Source of the DNA: Halichondria panicea
Lineage: Eukaryota; Porifera; Demospongiae; Suberitida; Halichondriidae
Direction: 5' to 3'
Assembly: GCF_963675165.1 (NCBI RefSeq)
Contig: NC_087384.1
Location: 3,184,501 to 3,248,500, forward strand
Length of the DNA: 64,000 bases
Shown: in pieces, positions 31,613 to 42,852 of the stretch
How positions within the stretch are numbered: the stretch's first letter is position 1
Layout: every line of letters starts with the position of its first letter
Translations under genes and position numbers: made by a program
The notes under the pieces: model-generated
Told to the model about the DNA's origin: nothing
Seen by the model: the letters and a program-made list of their open reading frames with translations, nothing else
The model's database searches: none

Positions 31613-34270
31613 TCATGTGACCTCGTATTTCCTTGGTCTAGGTAGAGGGGCATACACACACACTGCCAAAACCAGCATCGCCACCACTGTTCCACCAACC
31701 ACTCCAACAGTCAGCCCTGATATCATGAAGAGAACAATTAACATTAATCCAAATGTTCACAGGTGGTACATGCACATTAATTTTTGTCAACATTGTTGTA
31801 CTAATCAATGCCTGGAAACCACACCCACCAATTAAGCATGTGAACAGTACATATATAGGAGTTTTCGCATTACTATAGCTGCTCTACCAACATTTTGCAC
31901 AGTTCTTGCTATAAAATTAATTATTATACGATACATAATTTATATACGTTGTCAAGGTAACAAGGGTGTAATAAAAGTCATACAGTTCCTTCCGCATTAT
32001 TATACCATTAACAAAAACATTAATGTAAAAATTGACAGGGAAACCATGCACAACTAACTATCGAAACAAGTCCCTCGAGAGCCATACATTAATCGACATG
32101 TTATACATGTATTATGCACAGCTAAATAATTTCTATAATTAAATAAAAATTAACGTATCGATCATTGGCAATTAATTATATCAAGGAACGAGAACCCATG
32201 CATGCATTGGTCAGTTTATAGGATTGGCATGAGGCTAATCGCAGGTAACAAGATCGAGCTATAGGGTAGAGGGGGCTTAGAAATGCATTGGATCGAGGGT
32301 CTGCAACAAATTTGTTGGGGACTTAATTGGCACTTCTATTCTAGGTAGCACTATACATGTAATTAGAAGAACGGCGGTAGTAATCAATTAAGGCTTTATG
32401 TAGCCTTGTGGAATGGCTACTTTTACTTTACGTTCTCGCACTAGCTAAGTGCCCTCCAATATAAGCGCCAAACTGGTTTTCTCTTGTTCTTTGGCGCTGT
32501 AATTGTATAGTATAGCGAAACAGTTACAGCCAGATAGCGTTTGTGAGCCCACTTTAGCAACTTGGACAGAAAATTATTTTAGAGGAGTTCTGTCTGTGCA
32601 GTGCATTTGAGTATTAAGTTGAGTCACAATCATGATAGAGAATTATGGAGACGAATATAGCTAGCCAAGTTTTGTTGTAAAACACTGTACTTGTGCCTAT
32701 ACAATGAAACAAAGCAGCTTACTAAAGAGCAGGCCTTCTCTTCAGGCTAGGTATGTGTGTGTGTGTGTGTGATAAACATCCAGCATTAAAACACGTGATT
32801 TTAGGTGGAAGGATTTAGTCTGTCATCCCCCAATTTCCCCCAGTCAACATGGGGGTTTTGAGCCCCAAGCAATATTGGACACATCAAAACAGGTAGTAAA
32901 AGCAGTCTATATAAATACGCAAGGCAAATTCCCAGTGCGAGGCCAACATTTCAAGTCAAATTCCCTATATGTCATTGATAGGTGCATAATAGCTATTGGC
33001 TTATTCCGAGCGAAGCGAGGCTATAATCGGGTCACGTTGAGATTTTGGCGAAGAAAAAAAAAAAGGACAACGTAGGACTCAATGGAACTAGTGGCTCTGG
33101 TTGCTGCAGACCGTAACGGTTTGACTTCAAAGTTGGAGGACGCGTTAGCCACTGTACTGAGGACACTTTCAGCTCCATTCTACAGCTCAGAAGGCCTTTT
33201 TTCAAGCGTTCTGCTCATAAGCTAGACAATGCTTCTTAAATTGACGATTTGTGACATTTTGATCATTACCTAGATCTATTCTTTTCTGCAATCTGAACAT
33301 GAAACCAAATATCAGTGCTTGTGCTGAGATTATTTTTCTTAGTAAGTCTGTTATATACCACGTACAGTACAACATAGTAAAGTGCCTCTCCAGTAGATTA
33401 AAAATTGTACTGTCAGAGTATTTTGTGGTGAGTATTCTGTTTCCATGTCAGCAAATGGTTCGTCCGTAACTAAACTTGACAACATTGACGATGTTGACGA
33501 ATGTCTAACCGAATCTAATGAACTTTCACTCATGGGTGCTACCGTCATTGCTGTCAATGTCAAGAAGTTCGAAAAGTTCAATGCTTGCACTTACTGTATT
33601 AAAAGGTAAAGTTAAAGTCGTTGAAGATGACATCGTTGAATGCTCAAAATGTGGTGCAACACTCCTACTGTCTCGTTGCCCTTTTAATCAGATGGCTAAA
33701 CTGGACTTGGAAGGGCCAGACCCCACGTTTGTTACGGTTGTTGTTTACAACGATTTAATCAAAGCCATTGTCGAACAAGATCAGCAAACTACTACTTCCC
33801 TCCTGAAAGCTAAACCGTTCGATATTACATACAATCAATACCATGTAGCTACAAGTGTCTCTCGGCGACGTTGACACCAGGATCAAGCTACAACTATTAA
33901 CATTTATTTTTCCTATGTGCTGTTTCAACAATTTATTACTCAAAAGCCTTACCTATGAATTAGCCTGATCCCAAGACAATTAAAAAGGCCTTGGATTCGA
34001 GGCTAATAGTGCGTAGCGAGGTTGCACTCCAGTGTATCCCTGGTTATATAATAGACTCTACAATGTACGCCCTTGATAAAATAAATGGTCGATCTACAGA
34101 GTCTTCTACCCAAACTTAACAAACATCTTACCTGGTTGTATTGGTCCCAGAAAATCTAGTGGTGAGAATGCTTTTTCAGGGTTTGGTATCAAATCATCAC
34201 TTTGAGCTGGCTGACATGACAGTAGGGTCAGGACAAGGACAACAGAGGAAAACAGGAGAGTTGTTGTCAT
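31613..34270 (-). CDS. Small signal-peptide/single-pass membrane protein
   Basis: Two exons: 34270-34132 with donor CAG|GTAAGA, and 31716-31613 after an acceptor atatcag. Phases match (1 and 1), giving 80 residues. Exon 1 encodes a signal peptide (MTTTLLFSSVVLVLTLLS) and a short acidic/Pro ectodomain. Exon 2 encodes a hydrophobic segment (VGVVGGTVVAMLVLAVCVY), a basic stop-transfer PRPRK and a short tail. No family was recognised. The ATG lies 195 bases from the divergent copy C start. The window's first three bases (cat, followed by the same upstream DNA) suggest that copy A has a similar neighbour. The 2.4-kb intron spans the RPA-like pseudogene. Other exons could be missed, so the pairing needs transcript support. 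Confidence 0.5.
31840..33400. other. Gene-free stretch within a putative intron
   Basis: AT-rich, with no supported coding exon on either strand. It contains a short (gt)n run at about 32756-32770 and an A-run near 33052. Confidence 0.35.
33445..33874 (+). pseudogene. RPA-like OB-fold/zinc-ribbon fragment
   Basis: The forward frame reads LMGATVIAVNVKKFEKFNAC with TYCIK, then shifts by one at about 33605. It continues with KVVEDDIVECSKCGATLLLS, FNQMAKL and ITYNQYHVATSV to a stop at 33874. The CxxC...CxxC pairing within a beta-rich region resembles replication protein A-like C-terminal OB folds, which occur in some transposon-derived genes of marine invertebrates (from memory). The frameshift and isolation indicate a relic. 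Confidence 0.45.
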
Positions 34271-34465
34271 CTTGGCCTGGGTAGATTTTGCTCTGGATTT
34301 TGCTGAGTTAGCTAGAGTTAAACCTGAGGGGAAGATCCCTATTTAAATTGACGTAATGTAAGATCTCCCTTCCAGATCAGATCAGATAACTTGTTGAGAA
34401 AAAAGTCTGGATAAGTTCTTTAAATTCCTACAGTCGATCAGCAGTTGGTACCTTTGGATAGAAGT
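34271..34465. promoter_or_regulatory. Putative bidirectional promoter, copy C
   Basis: The 195 bases separate the ATGs of the small membrane protein (reverse) and copy C (forward). The sequence is closely similar to 4-192 upstream of copy A and partly to about 26410-26790 upstream of copy B. The conservation may only reflect recent duplication. Confidence 0.4.
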
Positions 34466-37400
34466 ATGGCTTATCGAGACAGTGTACAGCCTCAGTATTC
34501 CCAGGCCGCTCAGGAAAGCTCGAGTACTGATATGAGCACAAGAGAACTGATCATTGCTAACAACAGACCACATCCCCAAGAGAGTGGCAGCTCTGTGCCC
34601 ATGGATATTAATCCCACAAGTTCTCACCATCCTACTCAAGTAAGCTCGAGTGATACCACTGTTATTGAGAGGCCACAAATTGTATTTGGTAGCACAACAC
34701 ATTCTGTCTGGTATCAGAATATGACTGTCTACAACAACGAGGCGAATAGATATGACGAGTATAACATGCATTATGACATCGGACGGCCGCCAGGTTATGC
34801 CGTACTCTTGGGCAATGATCGCGAATACCCGGCAGATCCTGACTTGTTACCGGTCATGAAAGATCTCGGACTTATGAATGACGTATTACATAGCTGTGGG
34901 TGGAAAGTTAGCCCGATTGCCGGCCACCCTGATATGACCTTGAAGCAGTTTGATGCTATGTTCAATCCAATCCTTTTTTCTGATTTTGATCAGTACTCTT
35001 GCTTCATGTTCTACTACACCGGCCATGGGAATTCCAAAGGCTTGCTACTGAGTGATGGCTGCTGTAAGCCTTATGTCGACATTGTACGAAGAGTCTCCTT
35101 AATTGATTCTCTAGTAGGAAAACCAAAGATTTTCATCTTTGATAGCTGCCGCTCTGAAAAAGAAAAATCTCATCATTGGAATTTCTTTAAGGGAATCACC
35201 AAAGCTCATGCCGAAAATGTATCTGTGAACTATCCACCTTCCGACACACTCATTTGCTATTCAGCCAATGAAGGTATGAAAGGTTTCTCCCATGACGATA
35301 ATGGGAGCTTTTACACTATGAACCTGGCCACTAAGCTAAGGCAGTTCTGGAATACACTCACTTTCACTGAGATTGTCACGCTTGTGCATGGCTGGACGGT
35401 TCAACTAGCTCAACAGTGGGGGAAAGAACAACAGCCTGTGGTGTACAATGCTCTCAACCGCCTACTGATGTTTGGTGGTAAGTGTGTTTTGTCTTATGGA
35501 CATGGCATGTCAATATTTCTTAACGTACCCAGGATGTGACGTGTCCCAGTACTCACAGAAAATGTTCCATGGTAAGTTTCGTTTCTATAGGGCGTAGATG
35601 TACATAATATGTACCGTATAACGGGAAGTTTTTGCGGATATAATTTATAACAGACACCATTGGGGGGAACAAGGTATTGGCCGTTACAGAGAGGTGTCTG
35701 GTTAATTATAATTATGGATCATCCACATGTATGCTTTGAGTCAATTCATCTTTTAGCGAACCTTGGACTGAACTAAATGCTTCTTTAGGTCTTGAAAATA
35801 CTGCAGAGGCAAGCATATCTTTACACCTACATGTAATTCACATTAGTTTTCTGCTTGTAAAATGTAGCTGACGGTTAGGGAGTTAGTTAATTTCTATTGA
35901 AAAAGCTGATTAGAGGGCAGAAAGCTGGTCGTTATACGGAATAGCAAGGTGGTTTTTCCGTTTGTCAGGCATAGTTTTTACGGTATGGCTGAACTCGGGA
36001 CCTTAGCTTTTGGCCGTATTGATCATTATTCAGGGGTGGGGTCGGCCGTTAAATGGGGTTCCACTATATGTATGTGTGCGTGCATTCTATAACTGCATGC
36101 TCAACAGTAACATAATTAGGCATCTAGCTGACATTGAGTAAAGCTTGAGTTGTGGAGGCAGTTGCAGTTTCTTCTAGAGCGTTTGCTACTTTAGCCAAAT
36201 GAAAGAGCCATTGTACATGTACGTATCTATCCTTTCAAGATGTTTCTATCCATGTCACTTGTTGATTATTGTTTCCACTGGGATGCTACGTACCAATTAA
36301 ACCACACACTAGAGCTCATCCTGTACTAGCTATAGCAAAACCTAAAACACTTTATAATTTTGTTCACTAGTGTGTCTGCATATCTATAGATATATTCAGT
36401 ACCAACAATTCATTTTGCCTTTATGTTCACTATAATCTTTATACATTCAGTACCCAACAACCCGTCGACTCAGAGGTCAAGTTTCTCGTATATTGTTAAG
36501 GGAAAAGGACCGAATTCTCTCGAAAGTGATGGTAAAATTTGATACCGTAACTCTTTCAATGCAATATTATAATGTATGACGTTTTGCTCTGAAGTACGTA
36601 CATGTACTTTTAGCTTTTCCAGAAGCATCTTTAGGTTTGTGGTTTGTTTCTATATAGTGGCCACAGATGCTATCCGGAAAGATCGACTCCTTAGTGCCCA
36701 GTTCAAAACCAAGCAAGATGTCACCAACAACCTTCCGAGACTCGGCCAAGGTGTGAGTGTGTTCGTCTGCTATGCTCCAGACCCAGAATCCCCATACTAT
36801 GATCCCAAAGAACGAAAAGATGAAATTGTCCGCAACCAGACTCAGATAACTCTCTTGATTCGTGACTTGGAACGTATTGGTTTCTCAGTCATCTCTGACC
36901 TCCATCTTGGCAACTCCCAACCTAGGAACTGGCTTCAGTGGTATGTGTCTCGCATAGAGCTATGTGACTACCTCATCATGGTCTGTTCACCTGCGTTCAA
37001 AGAGCTGTTCTCTTGTGACAAGCAAAAGTTTCCAATTGCAGATGAGCGTGCCTCTTGGTTTCTTACTTATCGTGATGCCATGTATGCAGAGATTTCTGAG
37101 GAGGTGAAGGATTCACCCACTGGCAGTAAATTTGTACCTGTGATCATTGATGACTCGTTCCCACCACAAGACTGTGTACCTACTCTACTGCTGACAGCCA
37201 CTAAGTATCAGCTCGACCAGAAAGTTCCTCGAGAGTTCAAGTATGACAACATGTATGGAGGATTCGAGCAGCTCGTTTGTCGAATGGCTGGTATTGACAG
37301 AAACAAATTGGATGCACCTGTTGATCAAGGGATACATCAACTAGCAGCTCCTTACAGGCATGGTCAGTTGTTAATGCTGTCGCTGTGTTATAGCATGTAC

Positions 37401-37999
37401 CGACTTCCTTAAGTCACAATCGTAATTTGTTATATGCCACAGGCACTAATAATTATTACATGTATGTGCCATCCCTCCTCCATGCAGGTAAGCGGCCTGT
37501 TAAAAACATTCCAACAAAACCACCGAAAGGATACAAGCGAGTTCCGTGGGTACCAGAAGCACCTGCTACTAAACCACAACCACAATCCCATCCACCTCCT
37601 GCAAAACGAGTGGTATCCCCAGAACCCTTCCAACCCGCTCATGTCGCACCATTCTCACAACCCCCACACCACCCACCACCCTCACAGCCGGAGCAACTCC
37701 CAGACAAGCCCCCAGAACACACGGTGATACTCTGGCTATGTGAGAAAATCACAGACTGGAGATTTGTCGCTCGTTTTCTAAAGATGGATAACTCCGAGAT
37801 TGAACGAATCGGTATTGATCACCGTGATGGTGTGATGGAGCAAAGGTATCAGATGTTTGAGTCATGGAAGAGACACGAGTGGAGGGAGTATACCTACCGC
37901 ACACTGGGGGACGTTTTGTTGAAGACTGAGTCTAACAGACATCTCTACCCTGAGTTCTGCCGGAAGGTTGAACAAATTGAAAAAACTGAACCGAACTAA
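34466..37999 (+). CDS. Caspase-like/SEFIR/Death protein, copy C (complete)
   Basis: Four exons: 34466-35477, 35533-35571, 36658-37362 and 37488-37999. All phases agree, for 755 residues. Order: disordered N-terminus (1-105); caspase-like p20/p10 domain (about 107-335) with His187 in YYTGHG and Cys228 in DSCRSE; SEFIR domain (about 380-530); Pro/His/Gln-rich linker (about 575-655); C-terminal Death domain (about 660-745). SEFIR domains pair homotypically in IL-17 receptor and Act1 signalling. Death domains recruit other Death proteins. The protein could therefore link a receptor-type platform to a protease. No transmembrane segment was seen, so it is probably cytosolic. The S1-pocket arginine motif of Asp-specific caspases is not visible. 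Intron 3 and the coding bases around it are absent from copy B. Confidence 0.85.
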
Positions 38000-38220
38000 C
38001 CCTACTATTTTATAGACTGCCACTTTACACTTTAAAATATTGTATTGTTCCCTAGCTACCCATCATTGTGGCATCAATGTAATATTAAATATCTTGCTCG
38101 CTTAAATTGTCTGTCCTTGTTTATAGAACCATTATTTTAAGGATCAGTAACCTCCTCCACGATACCTACATGTAGATTGCACACCTGTGCAGGATTCTCC
38201 TCCACATAATTAAATTAAAA

Positions 38221-38402
38221 GCATTTCGTTAAATTTTGTGGATTGACTGCTTACCGGAAGCACACCACTCTTTGAGGAAGTGCAGCCTGGGATTAATTGA
38301 GACTAACCCAGGTCTAGCCTTTAATTTAATCTTTGCAGCAATTTTCATGTAGGATTGCTAACCTAACCCACGAAAACAACGAAAGTTAAGCCCCCGAAAA
38401 TG
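38221..38402. mobile_element. Degenerate CCGTATAGCG-family MITE fragment
   Basis: The interior phrases gtggattgactgcttaccgg and ctaacccacgaaaacaacga match the element at 52203-52440, but terminal repeats are lost. It lies between the converging ends of copy C and the JmjC gene. Confidence 0.45.
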
Positions 38403-38481
38403 TTGGTTTTAAAATTGGTATATATAAATCTCACAATAATTATATATAAAAAATAACTAACTCAATCTAAACTAACTCAAT

Positions 38482-41215
38482 CTAAGTTTCATCTTCAATG
38501 TCTTTGTAGTCCCACAGCGAATGCTCCTCCTTTCCAACCTCTGTTACGTAATACCCTTGACCGAGGAAACAGTACCGAAAAAAGGCCACCATCTTTTTAA
38601 TGCCCACTACCTGTGCAGTGATTTCCTCCACATAATCCATGAACAGCACGTCTTTCACCTCGGGCTCTAGTGCTTCAAAATGGTTGCCAATCAAAACCAT
38701 GTCCAGTTTAGCGTCACCGTGAACATGCACACAAGTGGGGATCTTATTGGGCACAGTTCCCACACAAATTAGAGGGTCGTCTTCTTGAAGGAGAAAGAGG
38801 TGGGCAAGAGGGGAGAATCGGGTATGGACGAGCTTGGTAAAAAAGCTTGTGGTTTCCTTGACACCGTAGAGGTGGTGGATCATCATGTCCAGATACAGCC
38901 GTAGCACAAACATCTGACCTATAAAATGGTTGATGATCTATGTGTACAGTACATTAACTATAAGAAAGTAACACGTACTGTACAGGCAAAGACTCACCTC
39001 GTGGATCCTTGATGAGATCAAACTTGTGGTCATGCTGATAGATGGCATTCATGTGATCATAAACGTTGTAGTCATGTGACCAGGTCGACAATGAAACAGA
39101 CGGGCTGAGTGTCTCTACGTAATGCCAGGTGTATGGGGGCACGTACAGCATATCTCCAGGGCCGAGCTCAATCTGAACCGCCTTGGCTTTTGTGAAAACA
39201 GGAAATTTCTGTGTGTCGACATCTTTATAGTTAACCTGTGACTTATGCCACATAGGGTGTATTCTTGGATACGTGTACATTAGCTCGTGTTGAAAAGTGT
39301 TCCATAGAGTGAAGCGTTTCTTACCCACCAGCTGAACAAATAAGTTAAAGTCCTGGTCAAAGTGTGTGTGTGTAATCATTCCGGAAGATGAAATCCAAAT
39401 AAATTGCCTGTTTGATTTGTAGTCCTTTTCCGAATTATAGAGGAATCGGTCTGGCAGTAAATCTTTCTTGAGTTTGGCAGGTACTGATCCAAAGTAGTAG
39501 TGGCCTAGAAAACTATCAGCACACTTAGTATCTAGGTTGACACAGCTAAAGAATTCTTCTCGTGTCATATTTCTTGTAGTATATGGAATAGAGATGTTTA
39601 GTTTGAGCGGAGTACGTCTGTCTGGATCAAAGGTCAAATATGTACTGGTACATTTCACTGACTCTAACATGTCGAGTCCAAAATTGTCCGATATGTAAGA
39701 CCAGTTCCATTTCTGCAAGGCAGGCCAAGAATGGACAACAGTGTTTCGTAAAACTAAAGGTTCTTTACGTCCAATAATTTCTTGAGCTATTGCACGATTT
39801 GGATTCCACTGAAGAACTTTAGGTTTACCCGTGATCGTAGGAGTTACCTTAGGGAGGGAACGAGTCTCAGAATAAATGCTTAGTTTTTCTTCAGGAAGCT
39901 TAGTTGAGATGTAGCGATTATCAATCACAAGAGCCAAGTCTTCGTGATTTGCCGAGAAAGTAGTTGAGATAGGGAAACGATCAACAAACAGTTCATCATG
40001 ATCACCACTTCGATTATTGGAATCTTTGTTCACCCAGCCATGAATAGGTGAACAGTAGCATTTGTGGCATTTCAAGTGAGTGTGACAACTGTTTTTAAAT
40101 GTGGGGTAGATTTGGAAATGGCCTGAGATTGCTGGAATTAGCCCGTGTACACATTCTTGTCTCTTCAAATCTTTCCAGGTCAGCGTTTTTGACAGGATAC
40201 CATTTGACAAAAAATGAGCTTGTAGTGTGTTTCCTTGAGCACTGTCACTCCCCAGTAGAGCCTTTAATGTGGCAGCCTTGTTAAAGTGAGAGCAATCTCC
40301 ATAGAGAGAGCTTAGTGAAGGGTCTCCTAGGTTATGAGATGCTGCAGGATTGCTTGCGTCAAATACAAATTGTAAGAAGAGAGGGTTGGATTGAGATGTG
40401 GTTGCTTGATTGACCAAAATTGACATTAAGTTCGCAATGTTTTTTTTCAAGTCATTGATAGCAATTTTTTCCATTTTAGTCGATTTGGGGCTTTGACCAG
40501 CTGTGTACAGATCAAGAAGAGAAATTATATAGAGGTCTGACGTAGGTCTAAGTTTTAAAGAGGAATTGTTTTTTAGGACTTCAGAGATCAGAGCAAGATT
40601 TCTCTTCAAGGATGTATATTGATACACCTCTTTACTATCAGTTTGTGTTACACCTTCATTTACTGGTAGTTGCGTCAAAAGTGTTTTCGCTTCATTAAAT
40701 GGGAAAATGCGATTAAATCCGATTGCTTTAGTCGTATTTGGATCAAATACAGAATACATAACAACTCCGAATCTTACATCATGTGTTTCATTCTGAGACA
40801 ATTCGATCAGCAACTCCAAATGTTCCAACTTCTTCATATTCAGTATCCTGTCAGACTGTTCAATCAAAAACACAATATCCACCAGGCTAGGGGGGTGACT
40901 ATTGTAGGGTGTGGGGGATCTCGTACCGTTTCTTGTCGACAACCTCATCTGAGAACAGCTGATAAGGTGTGATACGATGCTATCAGATGACCAGGTGAAA
41001 TCAGAGGAGTCTGTTAAAAGTAGAGAAATTGTTTCCATTGTAGTATACTTTGCAGACCTATAATTGAGACATATAGGATGACTGTCCTGAGATAAAAACA
41101 TAGTGCACTGTTGGTCGTAATCGCTGATATCGACACACATTGTCGTCCAGAAAGTCAGGACTGCTAACAAGCTCAGACAGGATACAACCGGAAATTGTAG
41201 GACCCAAGCAAACAT
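38482..41215 (-). CDS. Secreted or ER-lumenal JmjC/cupin-like dioxygenase with VWA-like N-terminus
   Basis: Two exons, 41215-38998 and 38918-38482, phase 1 junction, 884 residues. The ATG at 41215 was chosen because it opens a signal peptide (MFAWVLQFPVVSCLSLLAVL); the frame stays open upstream to 41344, but that DNA belongs to a MITE. Residues 110-330 (LVDIVFLIEQSDR onward) have a von Willebrand A-like pattern, but the metal-site motif reads EQS rather than DxS. A Cys/His-rich segment follows (HLKCHKCYC). From about 540 a JmjC/cupin-8 region has HFD at 618-620 and a distal TWH at about 696-698, the expected Fe(II) ligands. The C-terminal exon is alpha-rich and unrecognised. JMJD8 is a precedent for ER-lumenal JmjC proteins. 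Substrate unknown. Confidence 0.7.
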
Positions 41216-41304
41216 GACTGAAAATGTACCTGTGTGTGGGGGGGGGGTGGATGGGTGGGACTGGTGGAGCGCCGTTTGAGATTCGACTAGAGACATGCAT
41301 AGTG

Positions 41305-41444
41305 ATACCGTCTTTCTTCTAATTACAGCGACACTAAAAATCAACTATGATTCTCCAGTGGCGCACAAATAGAGCAAGAAAAAAAGATAATTCCAGTTTG
41401 GCACTTATATTAGAGTGGCGCTGTAATTAGAAGAAAGACGGTAT
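41305..41444. mobile_element. 140-bp MITE at the 5' end of the JmjC gene
   Basis: Inverted ends ATACCGTCTTTCTTCTAATT and its complement finishing at 41444; the matching arms extend through ACAGCG. It ends about 90 bases upstream of the chosen JmjC start. The upstream extension of the JmjC frame (MIFSVAVIRRKT) would be element-derived. Confidence 0.75.
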
Positions 41445-42696
41445 ACACACGAGTGAGGGGGACTGATGGTATAGGTACTGGATGTATTAAAGTTGCACAA
41501 CATGATAACACGTAATCCTGTCCTTTGTGTTCATGACATTTACATTGTAGAAACTCACCTATTTTATATACTAAGCACTAATACAGGAATGGCAAGTGAT
41601 CTGTCCCTATTTTTAAGTTTTCTAGCAGCTCTGAGCTGGTTTTCAGTGAAATGGTTGAAAATCTCGGTAAAGAGTGTCTTACAGTATTTTATAATAATTA
41701 TATAGAATTAATGACCTTTACCTTTTGGATCATTAGTGCACACAATACTCTCCTTTCAATATTGAGATTTTGGAGTGCTACAAGATAATATGGGTTAGGG
41801 AATTATCAATCTGAATCATGATTCTCAAGAAAAACAATTCTGAAATTTCTGATCCCCGTATATACCGTATAGCGGGTAATTTTCGTGGGATAAAAAATTC
41901 GTTCAACTCGCGAAACGGTGGTTTTCGTGAGTAAAAATTTTGTTTAATCTTGTTTGCCTGCCTGCATTTCTACGTTCCGGTAAGCCACGCCTACGTTAAC
42001 ATTTCGTGGAGGTCAGCTTGCCCACGAAAATAACGAATATTTTACCCCACGAAAATTACCCGCTATACGGTACCCAAAACGTCGCATGTTTCATGCATAT
42101 AAAATTGAAAAATTGTAGGAGCAATTACCTCTATGCTGTGATAGTTATATATGGTATTTAGTGCTGCTTGGAATGGTGATGATTTGTGTGTGGACCCGTT
42201 GTTCCATCCCATACAATTGCTATTTGTTCCTTCTGATCAAGTGGAACAATTGGCACCGTTGCACGAACGGTATATAATAATTAAGTATAAAGTTCACCTC
42301 TGACTCTGAGTCTCCCTGGCACACTGAAAGAGCTACTATTAATTGTCATACTTCTGACATGAATGAGACAGATGTTTTTTTTAGCTCAGATTGGACAACA
42401 GGTATGAAATAACAAACAACTACGCACAGCATGCATTGAAATTATTGAAGTATAATAGCAATGCAGTATACAAACCAAACAAAGCAGTTGTACAAAAACA
42501 AAGCGTGACAATTAATTTCACAACAGAACAGTGCCTGACGGAGTCAATTACCTACTGTATGCTCTAATGTGACACTCATGCATGAATACAATTTTTTAAG
42601 ACAAAATTCATACCCTCAGCATCAGGCACTGTTCTCATGGTTACTAGTCTAATAGCAATTATCCAACCTTGCCTACTAAATACTAGTAATTTATAG
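41445..42696. other. Intergenic stretch with one MITE
   Basis: Apart from the element at 41863-42072 no gene or motif was identified. It separates the divergent JmjC and coiled-coil genes and may hold their promoters. Confidence 0.35.
41863..42072. mobile_element. MITE, CCGTATAGCGGG family, intact
   Basis: 210 bp. Ends TACCGTATAGCGGGTAATTT and its inverse TACCCGCTATACGGTA. The second layer of the arms is also inverted (TTCGTGGG and CCCACGAA). The best-preserved copy in the window besides 52203-52440. Confidence 0.8.
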
Positions 42697-42852
42697 GACC
42701 AGAGTACTCTCCCCCTCTCCTGCTAAGACCGTGCTCAACACTCGTGGGGACTCTTTTGTATTAGCCTCCAGAGAGCTGACTTATAAGCCACATACCCAGT
42801 ACACATTCAGCAGCAGTCTAAGAGGACAGCAACTTCCTTTGAAGGTGAGGAA

